Numbered from the stretch's first letter, positions 5,915 through 16,800 are shown. The stretch: DNA of 18,103 bases from JBCCQH01 sp039024435 (GCA_039024435.1 JBCCQH010000132.1:1-18103); one strand, 5' to 3'. The notes: a model not told the origin generated them from the letters alone. Made by a program: numbers and translations.

Positions 5915-7720
5915 ATGAATTATTTAAAGACAGTTTATCTATTGTGCTTTGCCCTCTTGGCCGGAGCGATCCGCGCCCAGCAGGTGTACCTCACCGGGCC
6001 GACGACCGTATCAATCTGCGACCTGAGTGAGGTAAAACTGGTTGCCCAAATCGAAATCCCCACCGAGGATTTGACGATTGAAGGCCTGCGGCCAGGAGAA
6101 GATCAGCCTTTGTGGGTCTATTCTTTTCAATGGCTGAATGAGGACAATCAAGAAATCTACCGGAAGGACTATGGACCGGGCGTATTTTATTATCCCTTGA
6201 AAACCCACGTCCTGTCCCTGAACAACTACCCTTTGTACTCTGGGCTCTACAAAGTTGTTTTCCGGCTTTACAAGCGCATCAATGGTGTGAATGTATTGCA
6301 ACACAGCAGCAGCGCCCAGCACAACCTGACCATCACCGGAAACATCCTCAATTTTGACGCCAGCCGGGTCAAAGGGCTCGTTTCCGGAGATTTTGACCTG
6401 GATGGCCGGGAAAATGACATTCTGGCCTGCTACGACCACGGCAACAACCTCACAAAGTTTTACGTCTGGCGGTCAGATGGGACCAAGATGGTTTTTGACT
6501 GGGACTGGTACACCAGCAACCAGTTCAACGCCAACCTGGTCAACGGCCGTTTTGTCTCCGGGGACTTCGATGGCGATGGGGTCGTGAACGATGTCGCGGC
6601 CATGTACGATTACGGCAACAATGTCATGAAAATCCACGTGTGGTCGGCCATCGGCGGCGCGATGGTCTACCAGGGGGTGTGGTACACCAACTCGGGATCG
6701 GGTCCCACCGGCTACAACGCCCAGCAAATTGCGGGACGTGTGGTTGCGGGCGACTTCGACAATGATGGCAAGCGGGATGACCTCGCCGTATTCTACGATT
6801 ACGGAGGGGCCACCACCGAGATCCACGTCTTCCGGGGCAATACCACGAGCATGAATTTCCAAGGGGCCTTCTTTACCAGTGTTCCCGGCAATTTCAACGC
6901 CAATGCGGTTACCGGGCGCGTGGTCGCCGGTAACTTTGACAACGATCCCTTCTTCGATGACATCATGGTCTACTACGAGTACAGCGGTGCCCAGACCAAG
7001 GCTCTGCTTTTCAAGTCGAATGGCACCTCGATGGTCGGCCCCTTCACCTGGTACGACAGCCAGGCGGGCAATTACAACGGCCTGCAAATCAAAGGCCGCG
7101 TCGTCGCCGCGGATTTTGACGGCGATGGTCAGCAGGACGATGTCGCGGCTTTCTACGACTACGGCAGCCAGGAAACGCGGATGCATTATTGGCGGGGGGA
7201 CCAAAGCACTTTTTCCGGTGCCTGGACCCTCTACAACAGCGGCCCAAACATGTTTGCCGCCTCGGGCATTACCAATCGGGTGGTGAGTGGTGATTTTGAC
7301 CACGACAACCTGAAAGACGATGTGATCACCATGTTTGAATACGATTTCGAAACGACCGCCCTTTTCCAATGGAAAAACATCGGTGCGGGAAATTCGGTCT
7401 GGTACCAGCAGGTTTGGAAAGTGTGCGGCAATCCTTACAACAAGCAAACGGAAACGACGCCGGTGGCAGAAATGCCGGAGACGCCTGGCCTTGATTTCGA
7501 GCTCTATCCGAACCCGACCCAGGATTTGGTCAAACTTGAGCTGGCCGGGGCAAGCACCGCGACGGTGACCATTTTTAGCCTGGATGGCCGTATGGTTCAG
7601 CGCCAGGAAGTGGGTCCCGGTACCAGTGAGATCGACCTTCAGGAGCGGCCCAAGGGCATCTACATCGTGGAAGTCGTGACCCAAACCGAGCGAATGACGA
7701 AAAAGTTGTTGGTCCAGTAG
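5915..7720 (+). CDS. Secreted FG-GAP-like repeat protein with type A T9SS sorting domain
   Basis: A 601-aa surface or secreted protein exported by Sec and then the type IX system. The signal peptide is residues 1-~21 (YLLCFALLAGAIRAQ). A ~130-residue N-terminal beta domain follows. Six tandem repeats start at residues 152, 209, 272, 332, 392 and 452, spaced 57-63. Each is built on GRVVxGDFDxDGxxDDxxxxYDYG followed by a short xxHVWR-like strand. The D-x-D-x-D core suggests Ca2+ binding, and the period suits beta-propeller blades as in FG-GAP/VCBS proteins. Repeats 4 (NFDNDPFFDD) and 6 (DFDHDNLKDD) have lost the Gly of the loop. The C-terminal ~75 residues carry ELYPNPTQDL, GIYIVEV and a basic end (KKLLVQ), a type A Por sorting domain. 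The ATG at 5915 is set by the signal peptide; in-frame sequence upstream overlaps the divergent gene. Confidence 0.92.
   Translation: MNYLKTVYLLCFALLAGAIRAQQVYLTGPTTVSICDLSEVKLVAQIEIPTEDLTIEGLRPGEDQPLWVYSFQWLNEDNQEIYRKDYGPGVFYYPLKTHVLSLNNYPLYSGLYKVVFRLYKRINGVNVLQHSSSAQHNLTITGNILNFDASRVKGLVSGDFDLDGRENDILACYDHGNNLTKFYVWRSDGTKMVFDWDWYTSNQFNANLVNGRFVSGDFDGDGVVNDVAAMYDYGNNVMKIHVWSAIGGAMVYQGVWYTNSGSGPTGYNAQQIAGRVVAGDFDNDGKRDDLAVFYDYGGATTEIHVFRGNTTSMNFQGAFFTSVPGNFNANAVTGRVVAGNFDNDPFFDDIMVYYEYSGAQTKALLFKSNGTSMVGPFTWYDSQAGNYNGLQIKGRVVAADFDGDGQQDDVAAFYDYGSQETRMHYWRGDQSTFSGAWTLYNSGPNMFAASGITNRVVSGDFDHDNLKDDVITMFEYDFETTALFQWKNIGAGNSVWYQQVWKVCGNPYNKQTETTPVAEMPETPGLDFELYPNPTQDLVKLELAGASTATVTIFSLDGRMVQRQEVGPGTSEIDLQERPKGIYIVEVVTQTERMTKKLLVQ
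6368..7445 (+). repeat. Six tandem ~180-bp coding repeats (FG-GAP-like blades)
   Basis: Repeat units begin at 6368, 6539, 6728, 6908, 7088 and 7268. The last four are exactly 180 bp apart (60 codons). They are diverged at DNA level but keep GG(C/T)CG(T/C) GTG GT-type starts and GACTTCGAC cores, so the array is old rather than freshly expanded. Confidence 0.85.
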
Positions 7721-7749
7721 GACCGTGTTTCCCGGATTGACTCCCGGGA
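7711..7749 (+). terminator. Two short hairpins at the end of the T9SS protein gene, possible terminator
   Basis: GGTCC (7711-7715) pairs with GGACC (7720-7724) across the stop codon. TCCCGG (7730-7735) pairs with CCGGGA (7744-7749). An ATTTTATTATTTG stretch follows about 10 bp later. This is weaker than a canonical terminator. The rest of the 262-bp gap to the cyclase shows only a near-match -7 box (TATGCTTG, 7869). Confidence 0.3.
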
Positions 7750-7982
7750 CCAGAGTGCAATTTTATTATTTGAATGGCGACTGCTATCGACGGAAAGTCC
7801 GTTGGTAGTGGTCGTTCTTTGGGGGCAATCCGGGTGCGGTTTTGGGCCGGTGCGGTGAGAAAGCAGTATATGCTTGGAGGCCCAAACCAGATTCAGTCCC
7901 TTTGAAGGTGGATTGTTCCCGATAAATCACCGATGGCATCGTGATTTTCCGTAGCTTTCGGATAGTTGCGTACCCCGATCCG

Positions 7983-9065
7983 ATGAAAGTCCAGACCAAA
8001 GCCCAAATCAGGAATATCTTCACCATTATGATTGCTTATGCGATCATCGGGGCGATCATTACGCTGTACGACCACTTGATCCTGGTGGGGCCGCTTTCCC
8101 GTGGCACCGCGGATCTGTATGACTTTTGGGAAATAATGACTTACAACGTGGGCGCCGGCCTGGTGTCGGGGATTTTGGGCGGATGCTTGCTGACTTTCAT
8201 CAACTTTCGGTTGAAAAAGAAGCCCTTCGTGTACAGTTTAATTGTTGGTGGCCTTGGGTTTACCACTGTCTTTGCTTTGGTGGCCATCACTATCACCTTC
8301 ATCTCATTGGAAGACGAACGGGGTGATCCGCGGTTCACGGCGATTTTGCAAGATCTCGTATTCAGCAACCTACAGCTGAATAATCTGATCGTTTGGGCGA
8401 TCATATTCCAACTGACCCAATTTTTCCTGCTGATGCAGCAAAAATTTGGCCCCGGTAACATGTCGAAGATCCTCCTGGGAAAATACCATACTCCCAAGAT
8501 CGAGCCGCGCGTCTTTATGTTTCTGGATCTGAAGTCTTCCACCACCATCGCCGAGCAATTGGGTGAATCGAAATACCATCAGTTTTTGCAAGACGTTTTT
8601 GCCGATATCACGGAGCCGGTTGGGGAGAACAAAGCCGAGATTTACCAGTACGTTGGGGATGAGATCGTCGTGACCTGGCACCTGGACAAACTGCGCAACA
8701 AGTCCCATTGCGTCGGCATATTTTTCGCCATCGAATCCATCTTTGCCGCCAAAGAGCAAGCCTATTTGGAGAAATACGGCACCGTACCCCAATTCAAAGC
8801 GGGCGCCCACCTCGGAAATAGCATCGTCGGGGAGATCGGCATCATCAAGCGAGACATTACCTATTCGGGTGACCTACTGAATACCACCGCCAGAATTCAG
8901 GGCAAGTGCAATGAACTCGAATCCGCCTTTCTGATTTCTGGCCAATTGCGGGAATACTTGGCGGATTCTCTCGAAGACTACCACCTGGACCGTAAAGGAT
9001 TTATCGCCTTGCGGGGAAAGGCCACCAAGGTTGAGTTGTTTTCGGTGTCGCAATTGGCGATTTGA
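7983..9065 (+). CDS. Membrane-anchored class III adenylate/guanylate cyclase
   Basis: A 360-aa inner-membrane protein predicted to make a cyclic nucleotide from ATP or GTP. Four membrane segments lie at ~12-28, ~53-74, ~80-105 and ~132-153. The catalytic domain from ~178 faces the cytoplasm. Metal-binding Asp are D182 (FLDLKSSTT) and D226 (YQYVGDEIV). The transition-state pair is N300 and R304 (GDLLNTTARIQ). At the purine-selecting positions Q222 stands where many adenylate cyclases have Lys, and T293 fills the Asp/Thr position, so ATP use is likely but not proven. The start is the ATG at 7983, just before the first membrane segment; a GTG 42 bp upstream is in frame. Gaps on both sides suggest separate transcription. 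No sensor domain other than the membrane part is visible. Confidence 0.93.
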   Translation: MKVQTKAQIRNIFTIMIAYAIIGAIITLYDHLILVGPLSRGTADLYDFWEIMTYNVGAGLVSGILGGCLLTFINFRLKKKPFVYSLIVGGLGFTTVFALVAITITFISLEDERGDPRFTAILQDLVFSNLQLNNLIVWAIIFQLTQFFLLMQQKFGPGNMSKILLGKYHTPKIEPRVFMFLDLKSSTTIAEQLGESKYHQFLQDVFADITEPVGENKAEIYQYVGDEIVVTWHLDKLRNKSHCVGIFFAIESIFAAKEQAYLEKYGTVPQFKAGAHLGNSIVGEIGIIKRDITYSGDLLNTTARIQGKCNELESAFLISGQLREYLADSLEDYHLDRKGFIALRGKATKVELFSVSQLAI

Positions 9066-9534
9066 GGGGGAATTGAAATATTATTTGGTTTGGCATCATT
9101 GTGGTTGTTTGAGGGTCACGGTGAGTCGAGCGAACTGCGCGAAGCTGAACCCCGATTGGTGGCGATGAACAAGGCGGTGCGTCTCACCAAGTAAGCAAAG
9201 TTTTCGTCTGGTTGAATGCCGGCAAATCCGGAAAATCGCAGCTTGGCTTCTCGGGATGGAAGGCGCGGGGCAAACCTCTTCCGCCCCGCCTCTTCCCGCA
9301 TTTTGCTAAAAATATTACAATTTTTATCCTGCCAGTAAGTATCTAAATTACAATGGTTTACACCCGTAATGAAGCGGTGGGGTCGTCCATCTCTTGACTT
9401 TTTGGCTTGGAATATTGCGAACACTTTTCGAAATTCATATTGCCAGAGAAAGCAAATACAGACAAATCGAGACCTTTCCCAGTGTAAAAACTCAGGGACT
9501 CGACCATTCGATAAATAAAACCTATCTCACCAAA
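9066..9534 (+). other. 469-bp gene-free stretch upstream of the giant-protein operon
   Basis: No convincing coding frame. It probably holds the cyclase 3' end signal and the operon promoter. Seen here are an imperfect hairpin (9258-9296), an AT-rich stretch at about 9301-9360 with two copies of ATTACAAT (9314 and 9347, 33 bp apart), and TTGACT at 9394 without a well-spaced partner. No exact TAnnTTTG box was found. A minus-strand 102-codon frame here shows no recognisable protein features. Confidence 0.6.
9258..9296 (+). terminator. Imperfect GC-rich hairpin, possible terminator or leader structure
   Basis: GCGGGGC (9265-9271) pairs with GCCCCGC (9283-9289) around an 11-base loop. After one C/C mismatch the stem continues for six pairs (GGAAGG with TCTTCC, one G-U). 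The sequence CGCATTTTGC follows, a poor T-tract. It lies ~190 bp after the cyclase and ~240 bp before the operon. Confidence 0.35.
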
Positions 9535-10815
9535 ATGATTAGAATCTGGTTGGTGGCCGTTCTGCTGTGCGCAGGATTCACCCCACGATCTCAGGCTCAG
9601 GACTTTTCTGTCGACATGCGGATTGTCGTGGGCGGTAATTACACCCTTATCGGTTCCGATTTAAATGAGTCGGGAGAATGCAGTGCCGTTGGCGAATTTT
9701 CTCTCAATGAAGCGGGATCGTGTACCCTCGGTTTGAGCGCGGGTGCCCACGCAATTTGCACCGTCCGATTTGACGTGGATGCGTCGGGGGCGATTTCAAG
9801 GGTAGAATGGCAAGCCGCGGCTCCATTGGTCGGTGGATTTGCGGCCTTGGGCGGGTCTTGGTATACCCTGGAAGCGGAAAATACCCGCTTGGTTCTGCAA
9901 GGACAGAGTTTTGGCTTTGGTTCCGGTGATTCGGACTTGGCGGGACTGGCCCTGGCCGGCGTGGAACCGGTGGAAGGGCAATCGCAACAATTTCGCGCTT
10001 TTCCGGGGTTCTACGTTCTCAGTTGTGCGGCGGGGGAGGCGGCTCTGGGGATGGGTTATCTACCGGGGGATTCGCTTGCGCCGCGCGTATTCCTGTCGGA
10101 CAGCGGGGAGGTTTCTCCGGGCTGGACCGAATTGCATCCCGATTTTTACGAGCGTACGACGGGCTCGGTGACGCTGCGGGGCAAATCGGTGAAGCTGGAT
10201 TTTACCGCGTTGGAAGGGCAGGATTTCCGCCTTCAGGGCATGCGGGAAGGCATCGGGCAGATCACCGCGGGCAATTCGGGGGCGGCGAAGCTGCTGCCCG
10301 GACGCTATTCGGCGCGCTTGACCGACTCGGGAGCAAGCGAAATCGGCACCTTGCGCTTCCGGGTGCTGAACCGCACGGGGCAATTGTCGCCCGACCTGGC
10401 GTGGAAGGCGGACACCGCCAGCACTTATGGGGGGGTGGCGCAAGGGCATTATTTCATGGAGCGCTTGGGGATGACCGCGGCCCTGCCTTTGCCTGACCCC
10501 ATTGACGTGGACCCGCCCGGGCCGTATGTGGGCCTCCAAGACCAACTCGATGCGGGCTACGGCCTGATGCGGGGCGGCGAACTTTGGTTCCGGTACGACG
10601 AACGCTACGCGACCGCCGCCAATCTGGAATTCCGCATCCTCGACGGTCGCTACCAGGAAGTGAGCCTTCCCGCATCCGTGAGCCGCAACTACGGCGCGAA
10701 CTGGGTGCAACTGGACCTTTCCTCGGCCGGCCTCAGCAACGGTGATTTCTATACCCTGGAGGTATTTGGCCCCAAAGGCGACGTGGGGCGGTTGCGCTTC
10801 AAAGTGCAGCCCTGA
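9535..10815 (+). CDS. Secreted beta-rich protein of unknown function, first gene of the giant-protein operon
   Basis: A 426-aa protein with a signal peptide (MIRIWLVAVLLCAGF...SQAQ, residues 1-~22). The ATG at 9535 is set by that signal; longer in-frame starts have none. I do not recognise a family. The mature protein is Gly/Ala/Ser-rich with alternating hydrophobic strands, as in beta sandwiches. It seems to repeat a module ending in a strand like TVRFDV, TLRFRVL or RLRFKV (near residues ~80, ~280 and the C-terminus). A Pro-rich linker (LPDPIDVDPPGPYVG, ~318-332) sets off a last domain of ~95 residues. There is no T9SS sorting domain. Only 37 bp separate its TGA from the next ATG, so it is probably co-transcribed with, and may act with, the giant protein. 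Confidence 0.82.
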   Translation: MIRIWLVAVLLCAGFTPRSQAQDFSVDMRIVVGGNYTLIGSDLNESGECSAVGEFSLNEAGSCTLGLSAGAHAICTVRFDVDASGAISRVEWQAAAPLVGGFAALGGSWYTLEAENTRLVLQGQSFGFGSGDSDLAGLALAGVEPVEGQSQQFRAFPGFYVLSCAAGEAALGMGYLPGDSLAPRVFLSDSGEVSPGWTELHPDFYERTTGSVTLRGKSVKLDFTALEGQDFRLQGMREGIGQITAGNSGAAKLLPGRYSARLTDSGASEIGTLRFRVLNRTGQLSPDLAWKADTASTYGGVAQGHYFMERLGMTAALPLPDPIDVDPPGPYVGLQDQLDAGYGLMRGGELWFRYDERYATAANLEFRILDGRYQEVSLPASVSRNYGANWVQLDLSSAGLSNGDFYTLEVFGPKGDVGRLRFKVQP

Positions 10816-10852
10816 TCACGGAAACAAACACAACTCAACCGCAAAAACTGTC

Positions 10853-13800
10853 ATGAAATACCCGAACAAGCCGATGAAATACCGCGCGGCCAAGGTCTTT
10901 GCCCAGCTCATGCTGCTGGCATTTGCCTGGGAGATCCTTTTTCCGCTCACCGCCCAGGCGCTCACCAGCGGCCCCCGCCAGCCCGAGGCCATGCAGTTCA
11001 CCCCCGCCAACACCAGCGGCATGGTGGATATGTTTACGGGAGATTTTACCTACAACCTCCCGCTGTTTGAATTGCCGGGCCCGAACGGGGGCTATCCTTT
11101 CAATCTGAGCTACCGTTCGGGCATCGGCATGGACCAGGAGGCCACCTGGGTGGGCCTGGGCTGGAGCCTGAATCCAGGAGCGATCACGCGGCAGATGCGC
11201 GGACTTCCCGATGAGTTCAAGGGCGACGTAGTCGAAGTGGAACAGGACATGCTGGAAGATTGGACGGTTGGGGTAGGGGTAGCGGGTGGTTTCGAGTTGT
11301 TCGGCGCTGATTTTAAATTCCTGGGGGGCGAAAACTCGCTTTTTGGGGCGAACCTCAGCTTGAACTTGTATTACAACCGCTACCGCGGATTTGGCTATTC
11401 GATCGGGGGTGGCGCAACGCTGCTCGCGGGATTCGCCCCCGACAACCTCTCCCAGAATCAAATCGGTTTGGGACTGGGGCTATCGCTGGATTCCCAGAGT
11501 GGGATCGACCTGAATCCGAAACTGTCGCTGCGCAGAATGGCGGCGAACCGCAATCGCAGTTTTGACTTGGGGCTCGGCTACAACAGCCGACGGGGCCTGG
11601 TCTCGCTGGGATTGCAGCGCATGCGCTCCACCTATTCCAGCTTCCTGAACATGCGCCTCGGGAGCGGCAGCACGCACACGCTGTCCTTTGCCGCCGATGC
11701 CTTTGTCCCGCAAGTCATCACCGAAATGGCGGGCTTGAATTATCAACTCTCCTTCAAAACGGGCGCCTCGGTCTTGGGGGCCGATCCCAATCTGGACATC
11801 AATGGGTTTTTCAGCTTGCAGCAATTGCGCAATCCCAAGGATGTCCTTCCCGCCTACGGCTACCAGCAGCTCGAAGCCGCGGAAGCGAATTCCCTGACCG
11901 ATTTCAACCGCGAAAAGGACGGCACCTTGCGCCGGGCGAGTAAATTCTTGTCCATTCCGCAGCTCACCCCAGATGTCTACTCGGTCACGGGCCAGGGGAT
12001 CGGCGGGAGTTTCCGCCCCTGGCGCAACGATGTGGGCATCATCAGCGACCGGAAAACAACTTCCTTCACCAATTCTGCGAACAGTGGTTTCGAGGTCGCC
12101 GCCGGGAAGGCCGGCTGGGACATCAGCCTGGGAACCTCCATCGTCCGCAGCGGGGCCTGGCAAACCGACAACGAGATCGCCACCTCCACGAACGCTTACA
12201 AATACGGTTTCCACGGAAAAAACAGCGTTTACGACCGCGATTACGAGCCTTGGTACTTCAAGTTTTCGGGCGAAAGCACGTCTGATCCCCGCGCCTACTT
12301 CGATTTTGCCGAAGGAACTCAGCCGGTCCGTTTCGGCCTGGAGGGTCGGCAATTGGCCGATTTTCGGAAAGCGGGGCATTTGCTGAATCAATTGCAAGAC
12401 GAATTCGGCACCGTCATCAATACCAATCCGCAAACGGCCTACGCGACCCATGCGAAGCGCCGCTCGCGCAATTCGGTCATCGCGTCGGTGACCAATGCTC
12501 AACTCGGCGGCAACGACGAAGCGCTGAACGAATACCTGGTCCAAGTCTATTCCGGTGGCGCAGCGACCACCTTTGCTCCCAATCCCGATGACCTTGCGGC
12601 CACCACGCGCAACCATCCCGCCCACCATTTCGCCGGTATGAGCGTCCATTCCGCCGGGGGCATGCGCTACGTCTACGGGCTGCCCGCCTACAACAATCGG
12701 CACGTGGAGGCCCTGTTCAGCGTGGAAGGGGAAGGCAATGCCTGCGGCCCGCGCATTGAGATCGACCGGGATGGGAACCGCCCCAACCACAAAGTTGCCA
12801 ATACGGACCGCTTCCTCAAGCGGACCGCCCTCCCCGCCTACCCGCACAGCTACCTGCTCACGACCGTCCTGGGGCAGGATTACGTGGACGCGGACGCTAC
12901 GCCCGGTCCTTCCGACGGCGACCTGGGCTACTGGGTGCGCTTCAAATACCTCAAAGTGGACACCCCTTACCGCTGGCGGGCCCCTTTCATCGATGCCAAC
13001 TACGACCAAGGGCAACTCAGCACAAAGGAAGACGACCGCGGCAATTACCTGTACGGGGAGCGGGACAATTATTACCTGGGCAGCGCGGAAACCAAGACCC
13101 ACATCGCTGAATTTCACCTGAGCACCCGCAAGGACAATCGGGGGGCGAAGGCAGAATTGCAGAATGGTTCCGATGCCACTACCAGCAACGAAAACATCCA
13201 AAGCGGCAATTCCTGGAAGCTGGACAGCATTTCGGTGTATTCCAAATCCGAACGCTTTCTGAGCGATGGATCCCTCAACGGCGCGGCGGTGCCCATCTCG
13301 GTGGTCCACTTTGAATACAACTACGAGCTGTGCCAAAACCTGCCCAATAACGTGCACTACAACCACCTGGGCAGTGCCCACAGCGAGAGCGGCAAGCTCA
13401 CCCTCAAGCGGGTCTGGTTCACGGGCGAGGAGAGCACGCGCGGCGCCTTGCACCCCTACGAATTCGATTACCACGCAAACATCGCCTCCGAAAATCCCAA
13501 CTACGATCCGCTGGCCCAGGACCGCTGGGGCAACTACCGCCCCTACACGGATACCTGCGCGGCGGTGCGCTACCCTTACGTGGACCAATCCGTGGTCCGC
13601 GACAGCCTGGACATTTACGCGGCCGCCTGGGAACTCAAGGAGATTACCTTGCCCACGGGAGGACGGATGCAAATCCACTACGAAGCCGACGACTACGGCT
13701 ACGTCCAGAACCGCACCGCGATGGAAATGTACCCCATCACGGGCGCCCTGAGTGCGGGTTCGGGGCAGGTCTGGTTCAAAAACGGCAGCGATGCGTACGA

Positions 13801-16800
13801 CCCCGACAGCTCCCGATTGCGCCGCCTGTACGTGGATCTGGGGCGCGATATGAATTCGCAAGCCGAACTGGATGCGGTTTTTGCGGGTCTGGACAAGGTC
13901 TACGTCAAGGCGCGCATGGACCTGAAAAAGAGCGATGCCAATGTCGAGGAATTCGTGACCGCTTACCTGAGCGTCGCCGGGCACGGTACCGAATGCGGGA
14001 GCTTTCCTTGCCGAACCGCTTACGTGGAACTGGCGCCCTGCGATTGGAACGAAGGCAAACTCCGCGCCTACCACCCGCTGGCCGTGGCGGCCTGGACCCA
14101 TCTGCGGTCCAACCTGCCCCAACTGGTGGCGAACACTGCCGCCATAGGCCAGGGAAATCCCCTGAGCAGCGGGGCCAGTCCCGCCACCAACAAAAGTGCG
14201 GTGCAGCAAAAAATCGCCTCCCTGGTTTCCATTGGTCCGGAACTGCTGAAACTATTGGCGGGCTATTACAAACACGCCCGCAACCAGGGCTGGGCCCAAC
14301 AAATGGACACCAACGAAAGCTGGATCCGCCTGAATACGCCCCAGAAGATGAAAGTGGGCGGCGGATCGCGCGTGGCCAAGATCGAACTGTTCGACGACTA
14401 CGCCGCCACCCCCAATACCAAAAGCTACTCCACCACCGTGGGCGCGGTCTACGCCTACAACACGGAAGAAAATGGCGCCGCCATCAGCAGTGGCGTGGCG
14501 TCCTACGAGCCCATGGTCGGCGGGGACGAAAATCCCTGGCGCACCTGGATCCGCTATCCTTGGTCGACGCCTTTGCGCAGCGACGTGAGTTTGTTTTTCG
14601 AGGGCCCCACCAACGAAAGCAATATGCCCGCCCCGGTCGTCGGCTACCGCAAGGTCACGGTCAAAAGCCTGGCCACGCAGATGGTCATCGACAATCCCGC
14701 ATTGGCGTTTATTCCGACCACGGGGGCGGAAATCCACGAATTCTACACCGCGAAGGACTTCCCCGTCGTTCCCGAGCACACCCAAATCAGTCTGGAACGT
14801 TTCAATTCCATCATCCCCATTCCCTTTGTGGGGATGCTGCAATGGAATGACCTGACGGGTTCGCAGGGCTATTCTATCACCTTGAACGACATGCACGGCA
14901 AGCCGCGCAAAGTCAGCAACTTCGGGCAGGAGCGCGACGGCCAGATCGCCCCGCGCCCCATTTCCTGGGTGGAATACGAGTACCAATGCGACACCCAATT
15001 TCCGGGCACCGAGGGCGCCTACAAGGTCCTGAACAACGAGGTCAACGCGCTGACCTTCGATGTGGACTCGACCGATTGGTCCCGGTCCCAAACGGAGCGG
15101 CGCCTGCTGGGCGTCGACCTGGATTACTACACCGACCTGCGCGAGTACGCCGCGCTGACGGGCAACGTGGGCCTTGCCGCCAATGTGGACTTCACACTGG
15201 TGCCCGTACTGACCGTCTGGCCCAGCTTCAATTACGGCAAATCCCGCACCCGCACCGCCGTCATCAACAAGGTCGTCCACCGCTCGGGCATCCTCAAGGG
15301 GGTGACGGCCTGGAACGAGGGTTCCCTGATCAAAACCGAGCACCTGGCCTTCGACGCGCAGACCGGGCGTCCGCTGCTCACGCGGGTCACCAACAATTAC
15401 GACGATCCCGTGTACTCCTATCAGTATCCGGCGTTTTGGGCGTACGGGCGCATGGGCGCGGCCTACCGCAACCTGGGCTTGGAGTTCACCTGCGGTACGC
15501 TGGTGGCGGAAACCACGGCCGCGGCGATGGCGGGCGCGGACAGCAGCCATTTTTTCCGCGGCACGGCTTGCTCCCTGAACGCGGTTGACCGGGCGGAGTT
15601 GTTCGTGCCCGGCGACGAACTGCTGGTGGCCTACAACGGGCCCGCTCCCGCCCAGGCGGTTTACGTGGGCGAGCACGCGGGCGATCCGCTGTTTTTCAGC
15701 GCAACCAATATCGCTTCGGGCAGCAGTGCCAATTTCCGCATTGTGCGCTCGGGTCGCCGCAACCTCCTGGGCGTCAATGCGAGCGAAATCACTTCGCTGA
15801 ACGATCCGACCCGTTGGCGGGATACGCTGAGTTGCTGGCGCGACTTTGCCGATCCCAGCGCCATCGTGGACAGCACCTGGGTGGTGGCGGATACGGTGTA
15901 CGATACGGTGGTGCATCCGTGCGTGGGCTACCTCGTCCAGCAATTCAATGACTTCTTCGCCCATCCCGCTTCCTCCGATTCCACGCAGGTCATGACGCCC
16001 GGCCCCATTCCCGGCACTTGCACGGGCTGCTCCTCCGCGGACATGAAGGTCACCAGTACCACACGGGTCAATTTCAAATGCAGCGCCGCTTGCAACGCCG
16101 AATTTGTCTCCACTTCGGGCAGCGGCGTCCCGGTGGCCGCGATCGCTTCCATCGGCAATCCGCAACTCGCGGCCGATCCCAATCTGGGGCAGTCGCTTCC
16201 CTTTACCGGGCTGCGTTTTGACCTGTACACGGCGGGCAACAATGGGCCGTACCCGGTTTACCTCTACGGCTGTACCTATCTGGATTCGAATGCCTACGTG
16301 CAGATCATCCCCCGCATCACCACCAACTTCCAGAGCACCCTGGTGGTGACGCCCGATTCTTCGGTGTTGCGCACGGAAATGTTCATGCTCGACAGTGTGC
16401 TGTCGGCTACGGCGACGACCTTTTCTGATGCCTGGATGCAGGATTGGACGGGGGTGCGCTTCGCGTACGGCGATGCGCCGTCCCAGCTCGACCGCCTGGA
16501 TGCCTTGCATCCTTTTGCCTCGGGGGAGCGGGGCGTGTGGCGCCCGAAGGACAGCTACGTCTACGTCGCCGAGCGCCGCCAGAGCGCCGAGTTGAACACG
16601 CGCAAGGACGGCACCCTCAGCGGGGTGCCCATGTTCAACTTTCAGAGCCTGACCTTCGCCGATTGCGCGCCCAACTGGCGCAAGGTGAGCGAAATCACGC
16701 GGTACAGTCCCTATTCTTACGAAGTCGAAAACCGCGATGTACTGGCGGTGTATTCGACCGCGCTCTACGGCTACAATGGCAAGCTGCCCACGGCGGTCTG

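Noticed and set aside
6473..7684. 403-codon minus-strand frame opposite the T9SS repeat protein
   Set aside because: Its apparent repeats (VVxxFxxVVxxH patterns) are the reverse complement of the plus-strand repeat array.
9116..9424. 102-codon minus-strand frame in the gene-free stretch before the operon
   Set aside because: No signal, no recognisable motif, mixed composition, and it spans the hairpin and AT-rich stretch. It is more likely non-coding.
11480..14209. 909-codon open frame on the minus strand opposite the giant gene
   Set aside because: Low-complexity Val/Gly/His/Arg-rich translation typical of the antisense of a GC-rich coding frame. The plus strand carries clear conserved protein blocks over the same bases.
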